From positions 11,673,734 to 11,737,733 of the forward strand of contig NC_041719.1 of the NCBI RefSeq assembly GCF_900700375.1: a stretch of DNA of 64,000 bases, given 5' to 3'. Made by a program: the position numbers and the translations under genes. The notes under the pieces are model-generated. The model was given only the letters and a program-made list of their open reading frames with translations, did no database searches and was not told the origin of the DNA. Source of the stretch: Denticeps clupeoides (lineage: Eukaryota; Chordata; Actinopteri; Clupeiformes; Denticipitidae). This document shows, in pieces, positions 23,335 through 34,976 of this stretch (positions are counted from its first letter, which is position 1; each line of letters begins with the position of its first letter).

Positions 23335-23648
23335 CTGGCAACAACAATCTGTCAGATCCATAGCATAAAAAAAACTGTTTACTCAGAATCCCAACCAGCG
23401 TCTGTCAAAACGAGGGTGTCAATCACCAGTGACAATTAAGCAGAATTAAAAGGGTCTGCACCATAGGGTGAGTTTGAGAAGCCCATTAGAAGGACAAGTG
23501 GAAGGAGATCTTGTCCAAGTTGTGAGACAGTTCGAGTTGTAAATAACAAGGAATGAAGCCCTTATACAGAAATGTGGCTTTTATAAGTGCAGAGATGTTA
23601 ATCATTAGAGATCAAGTGTTAAATGTAATGCTTATAAAAATTGCTTAA

Positions 23649-23654
23649 ATAAAG
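23649..23654 (+). terminator. mpl: Probable mpl polyadenylation signal
   Basis: AATAAA lies about 315 bases beyond the mpl stop, in the context GCTTAAATAAAGG, ahead of the LINE fragment. Confidence 0.5.
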
Positions 23655-23744
23655 GTATATTCTGCCTACGGTATGTCTAGATCAATACATTGAGAAGTAA
23701 TCATCATTACATTTTAAAATGTATTAGTCTTGCAGCCATTGCAC

Positions 23745-24333
23745 TATGCTCCTCTATGATCTACCTCTGTGTATTCCAACCTCTACAACTCATACAAAAT
23801 GCAGCAGCACGACTGATCTTCAACCTTCCCAAATTCTCCCACACCACCCCTCTGCTATGCTCCCTCCACTGGCTCCCAGTAGCTGCACACATCAGATTCA
23901 AAATACTGATGCTGGCCTACAAAGCCAAACATGGAGTAGCACCATCCTACCTCACAGCCCTTATTACACCTCGCACTGCACCTCGTATACTCCGAGCCTC
24001 CAGTACTGCTCGCCTGGTCCCTCCATCTCTGAAGGTAAAAGGAAGACACTCATCTAGACTCTTCTCTCTCTTGGCCACTCGGTGGTGAAATAAACTTCCC
24101 CTTTAGGTCAGAACAGCTCAGTCACTGAGTAGCAGCTCAGGACCTTCCTCTTTAGAGTATGTTTAGATTAACTTGTAACAGTCACATTGTCTTATTTATA
24201 GAAACTACAACATAGTGAATAAAAAGATTGTATTCCTAATTGGGGGTCCTAGAGAACCAGAAGTGATCACTTCATTGATTGTAACACGGAAGCTCTGGAC
24301 ATTTGCCAAATGCCTTGAATGTAAATGTAATGC
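23745..24333 (+). repeat. 3' end of a LINE (CR1/L2-like)
   Basis: The plus strand reads as the C-terminus of a fish LINE reverse-transcriptase protein: LQLIQNAAARLIFNLP, LHWLPVAAHIRFKILML, then RAPSYL-like residues and an NKLPL remnant before the 3' tail. The tail ends in GAATGTAAATGTAATG, as such elements often do. It is truncated at its 5' end, the usual result of incomplete reverse transcription, and is broken by stops near its end. CR1/L2-like is inferred from protein style only. Confidence 0.75.
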
Positions 24334-24866
24334 TCTCAAGGGTCATGAACACTCATTTGTTAAACTCCAAACCTACGGTGTGCTACAATATTTTTTTTTT
24401 TTAAAAGAAAACTGATTTAATATTATGGGTTCTTACACTGAAGTTTATCCAACATACATGTTTGGAACTAAACAGATCCTCATCCTAATGAATAAAGATA
24501 CAGAACAGAAATTGTGAGCGAGTGAAATAAAATTGTATATTTATTACATTTTACATAAACATAATATAAATTAAAAGCTGACCATATAAAAATATTTTAT
24601 ACAGTATTGCATAAGGAATGGGGAAGGATTGCTCTCCATTTAAAAAAGTTCATTAAAATGGAAAACAGGTTCCTACTAATCAAGATTCCAAAATCTAATC
24701 TAGAGGAACAGCTTTCAATATAGCTCCAAACAAAGCAATTCTTAAAACAAGAAAAACTAAATGAAACATTTCTACACCCTATGAGACAATTACTGCAAAA
24801 TCAATCAAAAGAACCCAATGAATCAAAATCCAGGAACTCAATCTTGCAGAAGGTCTATAGAGGGGC

Positions 24867-27800
24867 TCAGTCTGCTTTCAGGGCATAAAGCACATCATCT
24901 TGGCTGACATTGAGTCGCACTCGCAGAAGCAGGTCCAGTCCGCTGGGCTCCAGCAGCAGCAAACGGCAGGCCCCCAGGCGCTGACACACAGCCAGACCCT
25001 CAGAAACACAGATGGGCTGCAGGCCCTCAACCCTGCAGAGGGCCTGGTGCTGCACAAACACCTAAACAGAGACATAAGAGGCATAAAAGACGCATAATTA
25101 ACATTAACTTGCCCCAGAGCCCTGACGAGTGGAAAGAACTTTGGAATGAGATCAGCTCACCTGCTGGAATGTTGCCTCCTCTAATCCAAGACGTCGAAAC
25201 TCTGCAATGACAGCCCTCAGAAAGAGTTGCTCCTGTACAGATGAACACCTGTAGGCACACACCCACATGCAACACCATGAGTCTTATGCCTCTGAGCACC
25301 TTTACTATTTGATTATTAATAATTTTCAACCTCGATTCACTATCAGCAGTACACTGGCAAACACAACAGTCACAAATATAATTCCATAAATTGTAAGGGA
25401 AAGGGTAATAATGAGTTTCAACAAGAAAAAAAAATTGTTAAAATAGTAAAGCTGTTCTTAAAATCTTATAAGCTGATTAGGGTATATTACATCTATGCTA
25501 CATACAAGCTTCTTACAGGTGCTTTTGTTAGTGAGTCTAAGAATTCAAGCTTTATTCATACAAAATCTAACCCACCTGATTGCAGTGACGTAAGACGAGG
25601 AGAACATTTCATTCAACACTTCCATCACGTGACTCATCCCGACCAATCTGGCACCATTCTGTTTACCACCAGAGAACTCGCATATTTCTGTGGCACGTCT
25701 ACATATATCCAGGCAGCGCCGAGCATCACCTGACAAGGCTGCAACCTGATGGAAAACAAAGAAACGACATCAGAGAGCATTTCAAATTCTTTTAAAAAAA
25801 ATGTGCAAAAGAGGAACCAGTCTAGAGCGAAATTTTTTTTATTATAAAATGATTGCCTTTCTGGAGACAAGCTGCAGAGCATCCTCCTCAAAGGCCTTCA
25901 CTCGATTCAGTCTTGAGGTGATAATCTGCTGCAGCTGCTTGAAGGTGTATGGCTGGAATGACATTCGCGTCAGACCCTAAACACACAAGAACAAATATAA
26001 ATTAATTCTTCATCCATCGGCACACAAATTCAGCAAGGCATTCGATCTCTGCAAGTTGTCCCCCTGTGGCGCGGTGAGGAGAGGCCTACCAGGCGACTGG
26101 CTACACGGTTTATCATGATTCTCTCAGGCAGATCCATGGTGTTCGCTATGGTGAGTACCACCAAACGTGCATGGCGGCGAGTTGGCCAGTCAAACAGGTT
26201 GTACATTACATTCTGCTTCCGGGTCCATAGCAAGTCCAGCTGAAATTTAAACATGAAACTAATTAGAATGGCATTAACACCTTAAATGTGGTTTATGTTC
26301 GGCATAGTGATCATTTTTAGGTATGCAATGGCTTTATTTTTAATAACACTATGCTCCTCACTTAATTGGGACAGTGGTAGCCTAAGCACACCCGTAATCA
26401 GAAAGTTGCGGTTCAAACTCCCAAGCTGCCACTGAGGTACCAGCCACACACCCTGCTCCCTGCGCACCTTTCATGGCTGCCCACTGCTCACTAAGGTGAA
26501 GGATTAAATGCAGAGGACACATTCTGTGTCCTCACATTCTCAAATCACTTCTCTACCACTAATTAGTCACTTTTTTTTTTTCTAAGAAACACCATTCAGC
26601 AGCCTAAACATTGACCAACATGACTAAAATAAAGTCTAAACAAAATATATAAGAATTATTCCAGAACAGTTAAAGATCTGGGATTTCATACCTCATCAAC
26701 TAGCAAGACTGTGGTCTCTTTCTTGGGTGCGGGGTTACTGAAGCGTTTCTCCAGCAGACTGGCTGCATGGTCCGCAGTCGCCTTCTGGTTTGACAGTTTC
26801 TGCAAACATCACCTTAATTCTGTAAAGCCATGTATAGACAGACAAAGGCTGCAAAAACACTTCAAGATGCAGTACCTGCAGGATTTGGACATAGGCCTGA
26901 TGGGGATCAGTCATCTTCATCCCGTTGATCTCAATGAAGTGGAAGTGAGGGATCTCATCCTGCACCGCCGACTGCTGCAGACATCGAATTACCTCATGCA
27001 CAGTAGCGGTTTTTCCCGTGCCGGGGACCCCAGAGATGTACATACACCTGTCAGAATTACACAGTCACCTCTCCAAACTCAGCACCCTCAATGTACCTGA
27101 ACCTTCTAGGGGTTATTTTTGGGGTATCTGCTAAGACAACAATTTATTAATCATGTACACTATTAATCCATAATACTACATTTTTGCATGGATCTACAGC
27201 TTATTTATCTGCTCCCAAAATGAAAGACCAACTCCTTACCCTCCAGTGCCATCAATGACCTTGCTCTCCACAAAGTTATAAATGTCCTGAAACTCCTGTT
27301 CTCGACAGGGCAAAGATTCTGGTACAGAAGATACATGCAGTCTGAGAGGAAGAGAAATTGTATATGCAGTAAATGTATAGAGCGGACATTCATTCAACAC
27401 AGAAATAGTGTACAAGAAACAAAATCAACGGTTCACCTTGCTCGTGCTTCTTCCAATACATTGTCCGGATTCCTGGCTGGCAGGGTCCGGGTGGGAATAC
27501 TGGGAGTGGCACGGCGAGGTGTACGTGCTGCAGGGGGAGGAGCCTGCAGAGAGGAGACAGTGCCGGGTTTCAATTCATATAAGATCATTTAATTCAGACC
27601 AGTCCAGCTTATCCGGCACTGGCGTTTTACTTTTTTGCTGGGGGTCTTCCGAGGAGTCCTGGTGGAGGAGCGCCTCTTGTCTGTGGAACGGGGGGTTTGA
27701 GAGCTGGACACTCTCCGGCTCTTCCGTGAGACCAACTCATCATCACTTCCATTCATTCCATCTTCATCACTACTGCTTTGTAGATCTATTTTGGACGGTA

Positions 27801-30800
27801 CAAAGAGATCCTCCTCCCCTCCATCAGAGTCCACCTCTTGATCATTCAGCAGGTCGCTAGCACAAAAAAAAAAAAAAAAAAATGCACATGCAATAATGAA
27901 GACGACAGCACTACTTTGTGGCTGCCGCATAGAACCAATCCGACTGCCAATCCCGACAGGATCAATGGCTGCATTTACCAGACTACTACATTTCCAATAA
28001 AGGCACTCAAATGACTGAAATCCAACTCACAGCTGCTTCAGGATTTTTCCAGACACTAATTGAGCAGACTTCCTCTTGGACCGGGGTGTGGCTGCAGGCT
28101 CTGCTGGTGAGTGTTCATGCTCCGCCTCTTCCCTGCAACAAGCACAACTTCTGTGAGAAAAACCAGAGAGAAAAATTAAGAACAGCATATGAGGCCAAGC
28201 AACTCACAGCACACCAAGCGACGGTTCTCTGAACGCTGAAGACAGGTCTTTCCTCCTGGAAGGGGTTCTTGACCTGATAAGAAAGATTGTTCATGTTTAG
28301 TTAAGAAGGTCAGAGCCATTAACTGGCCTAAGGAGAACATCAATTGAGCCGAGAAGGGAAAAGAGTGACAGGCTCACATAACATATTATAAGAGATAAAA
28401 TCACAACTCCAGTACTTCTGGTGCATTTTTGTTGCATCATGAGACAGTGATTCTTTTAACTTTCAGCTGGTGAAGATGTTAATAAAAATAAATAAATAAC
28501 TAAATAAATAAATAAATCTTTTGAGAAGGATCCTGGTTTACTCACGGCCCCCTCAGGTTACTTCTTCGTGGGGTGGCCTTCCTCTGAGGGGTTTTAGCAG
28601 AGATACGGGTCACCCCCTCCTCAACAAATTCATCATCAGATGGTCCATGCAAGTCCCTGAAATGTAACAGACTTTATGACCGTTCCTGCTTTAAAACACA
28701 ATTAAATAAATACCCAACGATGAACAATAATTCCCAATCCATGGACAGTCAATGTCTAATCAGTTTTAGAGTGACTATTTTTTAATGATTAGCAGTTGAT
28801 CAAAGGACAATGCTTATTTGGTGTAATTTCCATCCACAGATTATATATTATTGCTTCTGAATAAATTATTATATAAAATATATTCTAATACTGTAAAAGA
28901 AAGGAATGCAATCCTGTTACATCAAACATCACAAAACAATCCTGCTCACAGCCACGCACAGATAGAATAAAATTACGAGGTGCCCTTTAGGACAGAAGCT
29001 TCTGTAAGGACTTATCACTATGAAGCACGCAAGACCAAGTTCCTGTGCGAGAAAGTGTCCACCACAGTTAAGTGTGATAACCTGACAAGGAACTAAGTTG
29101 GTCAGAACAGTAGAGTTTGTGCTTCTGCTTTCAGGCCAGCAAAATCAGTGAAGGCACCATTCTCGCCACAGGGTTCAGCTCAAAAAGAAGGTGCAGTCAC
29201 ACTCACAATGCCAATACTGCCAACAATGAGCAACCTTGTTTCTATTGGTCACATGTTAATGGGTCACAGCGGGCAGAGGTTGTACAGAATTTGACTGACC
29301 ACGGGCTTGCTGCATCGCCGGCCACTTTTCTAGTAAAGCAAAAGATTGCTCTTCTGGCCCTCACGCCTTAGAAAATAACGAGTGCAGCGCCATCCTTGCC
29401 GTTTAGTCTGCAACTGGCTTAAGTGCATAAAGAGTTAATGTGGCATAAAACATACAACAGCGTCTGAATTGTTTGCACTAACCAAATAAATAATCAATTA
29501 AAATATGATGGCCATGTAACTGTGTTGAAAATAATCAGATCATGTGCAACATTAACACAACACAAGCCCTGAAAATCAAGTCACTGGGTAGGATAATGCA
29601 TGAAGTTAATAATGCTTGGGAATCCATCCAAATTAGCAACTAGCTACTGATACATTTCTTTGGAATGATTATGCTAAAAACACAAAAAAAGTAACTCCTC
29701 AGACAGTCATGGCTTCCAAATATCTGCAGCATTGCAGTTGCTCTCTGATTGGATGTAAAAATGAGTTTAGTCACGCGAGACTGAATAAATCAGTGAGAAT
29801 TTTTCTGTAAAAAGAAAAAATAAATAAATAAATAAAAATAAATGGTGAATGGTGTTCATCACGTCATTTCCACAAATGCCCTGTAAAAGTACAGACACTG
29901 AAATGTTGCATCCTGCGGAAATCTCATTGTGGGACTGGATAAAAGTGGCCGTACGTCTTCACCACAGCTGAATTCCGTAAAGAGATTTCAGACACAGTAT
30001 AAGGGGACCATTAAGACCTATATAAAAGCTAAATAAATAAATAAATAAATAAAAATTTGATATATCCCTAATGAAGAAGAACATAATTTGTAGGTTTATT
30101 CTGCACTTCTCAGCACACACATCCTGACATACTGGATTTTTGATTTAGCTTATAGCCAATTAATTTAAGAAACAAGAGACCACAATAAACATCAACTGGA
30201 AAAAAAGATAAAATTGAAGGCAGAAAGACGACCAAAATCTGTTTTTCTGATTGGCTCAATTACTGCCATAAAGAATGAACCATTTAACCACTGCTTGTGC
30301 ACACCTGGTAGTATCTTGGCTGTCCAGGGTTGCTGCAGTGGGCTGGTCAGGACTCTGGAGAGGCTCCAAGGGGAAGGCTTCCTCCTCCTCATCTTCCTGT
30401 CTTCGCGATTTTCGTGGGTCCATCAATGGGACCAGGGAAATAGAAAGCTCAATGGTCTTTGTTGGAGAGGAGACTTTCTTGGCTAATTCCTCATCCATCA
30501 GCTTACTGAGCATTTCCTCCTCGATCAACTTCCCTGGACCTGATAAAGACAAATAAAAGAGACATAACTGCAATCACAATTTTTAGAGCAGAAACTTCAT
30601 GTGCTTTTAAAGAAAAAATCTGACCACAAACAGCCCATGCAAACACTCACTGCTGAGCTCCAGCTTCTTCCTCACAGCAGGGCCAGAGGTGGCTCGGCCC
30701 CGCCGCTTCTCGCTTAGCAGCTTGGAGGCTGAAAGCTTGGAGGCAGAGTGGATGGACTCAGCCTCCCTGCTGCGGATCTTGCCTGTGCTCATGGTGCGGC

Positions 30801-32081
30801 TCGTGTAGGAGGAGGTGGAGCTCGCCCTCCTCATCACCGTGGGGTCGGGGGTGGGCAGGGCACGCAGTGCCGGGCCTCGCTGAGAGGACGCAGAGGGCGG
30901 GGGTGACTTGGGGCTTTCTACCACAGGTGACTGTGTTCCCTGCTTGGGAGGGGTTGTGACCGTGTCCCATGGCTTCGTAAGTCCCATATCTATTGCCTTA
31001 AAAGTTTTAGTGTCCCATGACAGTTTGACATACAAAGTGTTGTTGGTTTGCGTCTCTGGAAAGGGGGCTTCAACTTTAATGTGTTTCACCTGTGAACAAA
31101 AAAAAGCTAAAATCACACGCCAGTACGGTTACAAAGTCGGAAACAGTTATAAAGAATTAGATGCAATCCAGCTTTCTCAGCCAAAACTATGACGACGGAG
31201 GCAGAGTAAAGCATACGCGAGAACATGCTTCCATTCCAAATATTGACCACTATATGCTCCAGCTCTTACAGTGCAGGAGTTTCCGCAAAGTGGGACCAAA
31301 AATGTCATTTAAAAGCGATTCAGCTGGGGCCGTGCACACGCTGCTCTCCTCTCAGGCTCACGGCCTTCATACAGAGAGAGGGGCTCCACAAAAGAGCCAA
31401 AACTGACAAAAAGCACCAAAATCAATAAAATAGAGAAGGAAAAACAGGCCCCGACCTCCACTTTGCCCAAAATCGTCTCCGCATCCACCTCACTATCACA
31501 GGAGGGATCGTTGTAGTAGAAGATCTCCTGAGGGTGTGGAGCGCGGCCAAGCAGCTTCTTCTTGTTCTTAGGCACTTCGCAGTAGTGCACGTACCACTGC
31601 ACTAGAGCTTTCTTCACCTTCCGGGTTTCTAAAGAGACATGACACAGAGCGATGAGGACCAAAATCCACCAACAGATGGAAGTGCGAGGATTTGTGGGAC
31701 ATCACTGGCAGCGTCACCGTCACAGAAGAGCTTGAGGAGCTGGGCAACGTAGGGGTTGTCGTCGTCATCGCTCTCAATGATTATGTAGTCTCCCACATTC
31801 ACAACCGCATCCTCCGGCCTTCCGTCGACTTTAATTTTCAAAGTGCTGTTAGGAGAAAACTAAATTATTAAAAAAAATATTAAAAGGGCGAAGTTAAAGG
31901 GCGTAACCAGGGAGCTGGGTGTTAAGAAAAATATAAAATTAATCATTTATGTGAAGCAAAAAAAATAAAAAAGAACAACTCACTTGTAGAAATGCCTCTT
32001 GAGTTTCCTATCTGTGCCTATCTGACGACCTTCCAATTCGTAAGTCCTCTTTATCCGCAACCTCATGGAGTACCTGCTCAT
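24867..32081 (-). CDS. orc1: Origin recognition complex subunit 1
   Basis: Largest, AAA+ subunit of ORC, which marks replication origins and loads Cdc6/MCM. Exons in transcript order: 31984-32081, 31706-31845, 31456-31628, 30651-31089, 30305-30539, 28546-28656, 28208-28273, 28031-28132, 27631-27856, 27437-27543, 27240-27341, 26876-27047, 26692-26799, 26090-26239, 25857-25976, 25576-25745, 25161-25248, 24867-25061; 933 aa (human 861). An N-terminal BAH domain (exons 2-4) keeps the NPYVA, VQWYV, YCEVP and IFYYN residues around the H4K20me2 pocket. A charged, Ser/Thr-rich linker follows, then the AAA+ ATPase with Walker A GVPGTGKT and Walker B LLVDELD, and the C-terminal winged helix ending [10 protein letters not shown]. 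The intron after exon 15 has a GC donor (AAG|GCAATC). A noncoding first exon probably ends near 32270 (donor GTAAGTG). The gene is head to head with prpf38a. Confidence 0.97.
26371..26556 (+). repeat. tRNA-headed SINE in orc1 intron
   Basis: Starts ACAGTGGTAGCCTAAG, has a B-box-like GGTTCAAACTCCC, and shares the body CTGCCCACTGCTCAC...GAGGACACATT with the copies at 11758 and 60593. It lies between the exons at 26090-26239 and 26692-26799, antisense to orc1. Confidence 0.75.
29848..30045 (+). repeat. Unnamed dispersed repeat, copy 1 (orc1 intron)
   Basis: It shares blocks with 53190-53440: GTCATTTCCACAAA, GGGACTGGATAAAAGT, CAGCTGAATT-CCGTAAAGAGAT and AGGGGACCA, in the same order. It has no coding content. 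I recognise the general type as a common non-coding teleost repeat, perhaps a non-autonomous DNA transposon, but cannot name the family. It occupies part of the largest orc1 intron (28657-30304), in which I see no exon. Confidence 0.6.
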
Positions 32082-32089
32082 TTTCTGAC

Positions 32090-32571
32090 CTGCACAAACA
32101 AGACAGGAGAGCTGCAATAAACTCACAGGCCGCAAACTAGTCCGCCATTTTTACACATAACTTTTCATACTAAGCGAACACATTTTTCCTTCCACATTTT
32201 AACGAGATTCTTTAGGGTTTTCACGCGTACGCACCACTCGGGGACGCGCAATCGCCTCGACACTTACCCGTGAAGTTGGAATCATAAATAAATCATAAAA
32301 AAAAGTCTGCTCACTGTGGAAGGAGAAGGAGCCAAGCGAGGTTCGCGCAGCTGGGAGCCGGAAAAAAAAACAGAACTTTTGTCAAATAACCGTAGACCGT
32401 CTTTTCGCGCGCTAATTACGTCACCTTATCACGTGGTTGGCCACGCCGCGGCCGAGGGCCCGCCCACTTTTCGACGCCGCGGCGTGAACGCAGCGCTCCC
32501 GACCCGGATGCTGTTCGCAGTCTTCCGCCGCCCTCCCCAGGAACGCGGTCCGTTCCTGTTTGTCACGAAAC
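32090..32571. promoter_or_regulatory. Divergent orc1/prpf38a promoter
   Basis: Only 490 bases separate the two start codons. The region is CpG-rich near prpf38a. It carries an E2F-like TTTTCGCGC (32402-32410), a CRE-like TACGTCA (32417-32423) and an E-box CACGTG (32430-32435) within 34 bases. E2F control of ORC1 is established in mammals. A probable orc1 noncoding first exon lies at about 32270-32330 on the minus strand. No TATA box is evident. Confidence 0.65.
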
Positions 32572-34456
32572 ATGGCGAATAGAACAGTGAAAGATGCCAA
32601 CAGCATCCACGGAACGAACCCACAGTATCTCGTGGAAAAAATCATACGGACCCGCATTTATGAGTCTAAGTACTGGAAGGAGGAGTGCTTTGGGCTTACC
32701 GGTGAGTAATGGATTCTGCTAATGTGGTTAGCCTCTTGGCTAAATGCTCATTTGATTTCTTTTTCGGCGTGCAGCGGATGAATTTGGTCCGCCTGAACCG
32801 CTTTAAAGTGCCAGGCATCAGTGTGGATTGAACGCGGACGTTGCTTCTGCCCCTGTGCTGTGTAGTAGTTTTGTCCATTTGTGGTCCACTTCATTCATTC
32901 TGTCACTCCGACTTGTAAAGCCGAGCTTGTGGTGGACAAGGCCATGGAGTTGAAGTACATCGGCGGAGTGTATGGCGGAAACATCAAGCCTGCACCGTTT
33001 TTGTGCTTGACGCTGAAGATGTTGCAGATCCAGCCAGAAAAGGACATCATTGTCGAGTTCATCAAGAACGAGGATTTCAAGTAAGTCTTGTGACGTCAGT
33101 AGCTATTAGTAGTACTGACATGGATTAATGGTTTATTGTCATGTGTTCAGGTATGTTCGTCTTCTTGGAGCGATGTACATGCGGTTGACTGGTACTTCTG
33201 TGGATTGCTACAAGTACTTGGAACCATTATACAATGACTACAGGAAGGTTAAGATGCAGAACAGAAGTGGAGGTAAATTTGAGTTTAATAAATACAAGTG
33301 TTTTAAAAAGCGGTGTGTTGACCGCTCTGGTCCGTCTTACAGAATTTGAGGTGATGCATGTGGACGAATTCATCGATGAGCTGCTACATGCTGAGAGGGT
33401 CTGTGATGTCATCCTGCCTAGGCTCCAGGTGAGTGTGTAACATGTCAGGAGTACAACACGCTTTTTAGAATTCGCACTGAGCACATTTATTAACTTATTT
33501 ATCTATCATGGGACAGAAAAGGCAGGTTCTTGAAGAGGCTGAGCTTTTGGATACCCGCATTTCTGCTCTAGAGGAGGATCTGGATGAGGTAGAATCTAGT
33601 GAAGAAGAGGATGAAGAAGAAGAAAAGGTATTTATATTGTGTGAAACTTGTTCTGCAGCTGTTTCATTGTAGAATATCGGTGCTTTATTAAGGTGCTTGA
33701 TGTTTCATTCAGCCTGAAAGAGTTCAGACCCCTGAACCCCACAGGCGGGGCTACCGTGACAACGACCGCCCCAGACGCTCCCCGTCCCCTCGGTACAGAC
33801 GAAGTCGCTCTCCTAGAAGGTATGAGCTCACTGTCTCACCTTTTAGGTCCATCAGTGTTTCAACATGGTCTGATGCACATTTATCTATTTAGGAGGAGCA
33901 GATCACCAAAAAGAAGAAGGTAATTAATATTTACAATTCATTCTTTAATTTGTTTTAACACTTTTTTTTAAAAAGTAATTGTGAAATTAAGTAAAATGAT
34001 TACATTAACTGCTTTGGTATTTTAGTCCTTCCCCAAGACGTGACCGTCACCGTAGCAAGAGCCCACGGCGACACCGTAGCCGATCCAGAGACAGACGTCA
34101 TCGCTCGAAATCTCCAGGTACTACAACAGCCTTAATTTTTTCTGCAAACAATAGTGTTGGATTGTGATGTGTGACCCTTTCCTTGTGCTCAGATAGAAGC
34201 TGAAAAAGCTTTATTGAGATTGTACTCATCTATTCTGCAGGTCACCACAGGAGCCACAGACACCGCAGCCATTCAAAATCTCCAGAGAGGTAAGAACTAA
34301 GGGTCTTGGTGGGTATAGAAGTCAGTACAAAGTGTACAAAAACATTATAAATGCACCAGATTCCTCTCCTTGGTAGATTTTGTTTTTGCTCTAAACATAT
34401 ATTCTTTTAGCAGGTCAAAGAGGAGTCACAAGAAAAGCAGAAGGGGAAACGAATGA
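32572..34456 (+). CDS. prpf38a: Pre-mRNA splicing factor PRPF38A
   Basis: Component of the spliceosomal B complex, needed for activation of the assembled spliceosome in the nucleus. Exons: 32572-32701, 32921-33080, 33151-33272, 33343-33428, 33517-33627, 33713-33819, 33893-33919, 34026-34117, 34241-34289, 34414-34456; 308 aa (human 312), all phases consistent. The N-terminal PRP38 domain (about 1-180) starts MANRTVKDANSIHGTNPQYL and is almost unchanged from mammals. An acidic run (EEEDEEEEK, about 195-203) and an Arg/Ser-rich tail with SPSPRR and RSRSP repeats follow. It ends SHKKSRRGNE as in human. An exon of only 27 bases (33893-33919) encodes part of the RS tail. AATAAA at about 34563 probably ends the transcript. 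Confidence 0.97.
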
Positions 34457-34976
34457 TTTCATTTTTTTCCTGTGATTCGATTCAAGCCTTTTTTTTTTAT
34501 GTAAGAATTTGTAAATTGTGTATCCCAGTTTTATTTCTTGCTGTTGTGCAACAGATGTTTTTAATAAAAAAAAATTGCAGATGACCGTTATGGCTTGGTT
34601 TGAGAACAATATAACATTTATATCAAATTACATTACAAGATCTGACAAAGGTGTGGAATCCATAGCTTAAGTATTTTTTAAGGTATAGATTACAGTGGTT
34701 GTTTGATTTCCCCCATTAGTAAGTAGTTAATGTGCAACAGCATCTTGTTAACACATTGCCACTGTTGGCTTTCTGATATAATTGTATAATTTATTGGTCT
34801 GTTATAGATCTATGTCAGCAAAATATTTTGGTAGTTCTGTACAAATAACACATTGCTATACATAACGATCCCCATTTCTTTACTCTTACCATGAAGAAGG
34901 AAGCTTTAGTAGAGTAAAAGTATCTACTATGAGTATCTACGTGCCCTACAATATTACATTTTGAATATATAGGTAA
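34457..34976. other. Convergent spacer, prpf38a and unknown gene 3' ends
   Basis: AT-rich DNA between two tail-to-tail genes. It contains the prpf38a 3' UTR with AATAAA at about 34563 (plus strand) and a TTTATT at about 34790, which is AATAAA for the minus-strand gene. I see no other gene. Confidence 0.5.

Larger units (their letters stand above)
23335..24866. other. mpl 3' UTR, LINE relic and orc1 3' flank
   Basis: After the mpl stop there is about 320 bases of likely 3' UTR ending at AATAAA near 23649. A LINE fragment follows (listed separately). The rest is AT-rich DNA running into the 3' end of orc1 on the opposite strand. A TTTATT (AATAAA on the minus strand) at 24538-24543 could end the orc1 transcript. 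mpl and orc1 are therefore tail to tail. Confidence 0.55.

Noticed and set aside
23745-24333. Retrovirus-like fragment
   Set aside because: The protein style is that of a LINE C-terminus, with no LTRs, gag or envelope features.
29117-29371. 84-codon open frame in the large orc1 intron
   Set aside because: No similarity to ORC1 or any known domain, wrong strand, and no flanking splice sites.
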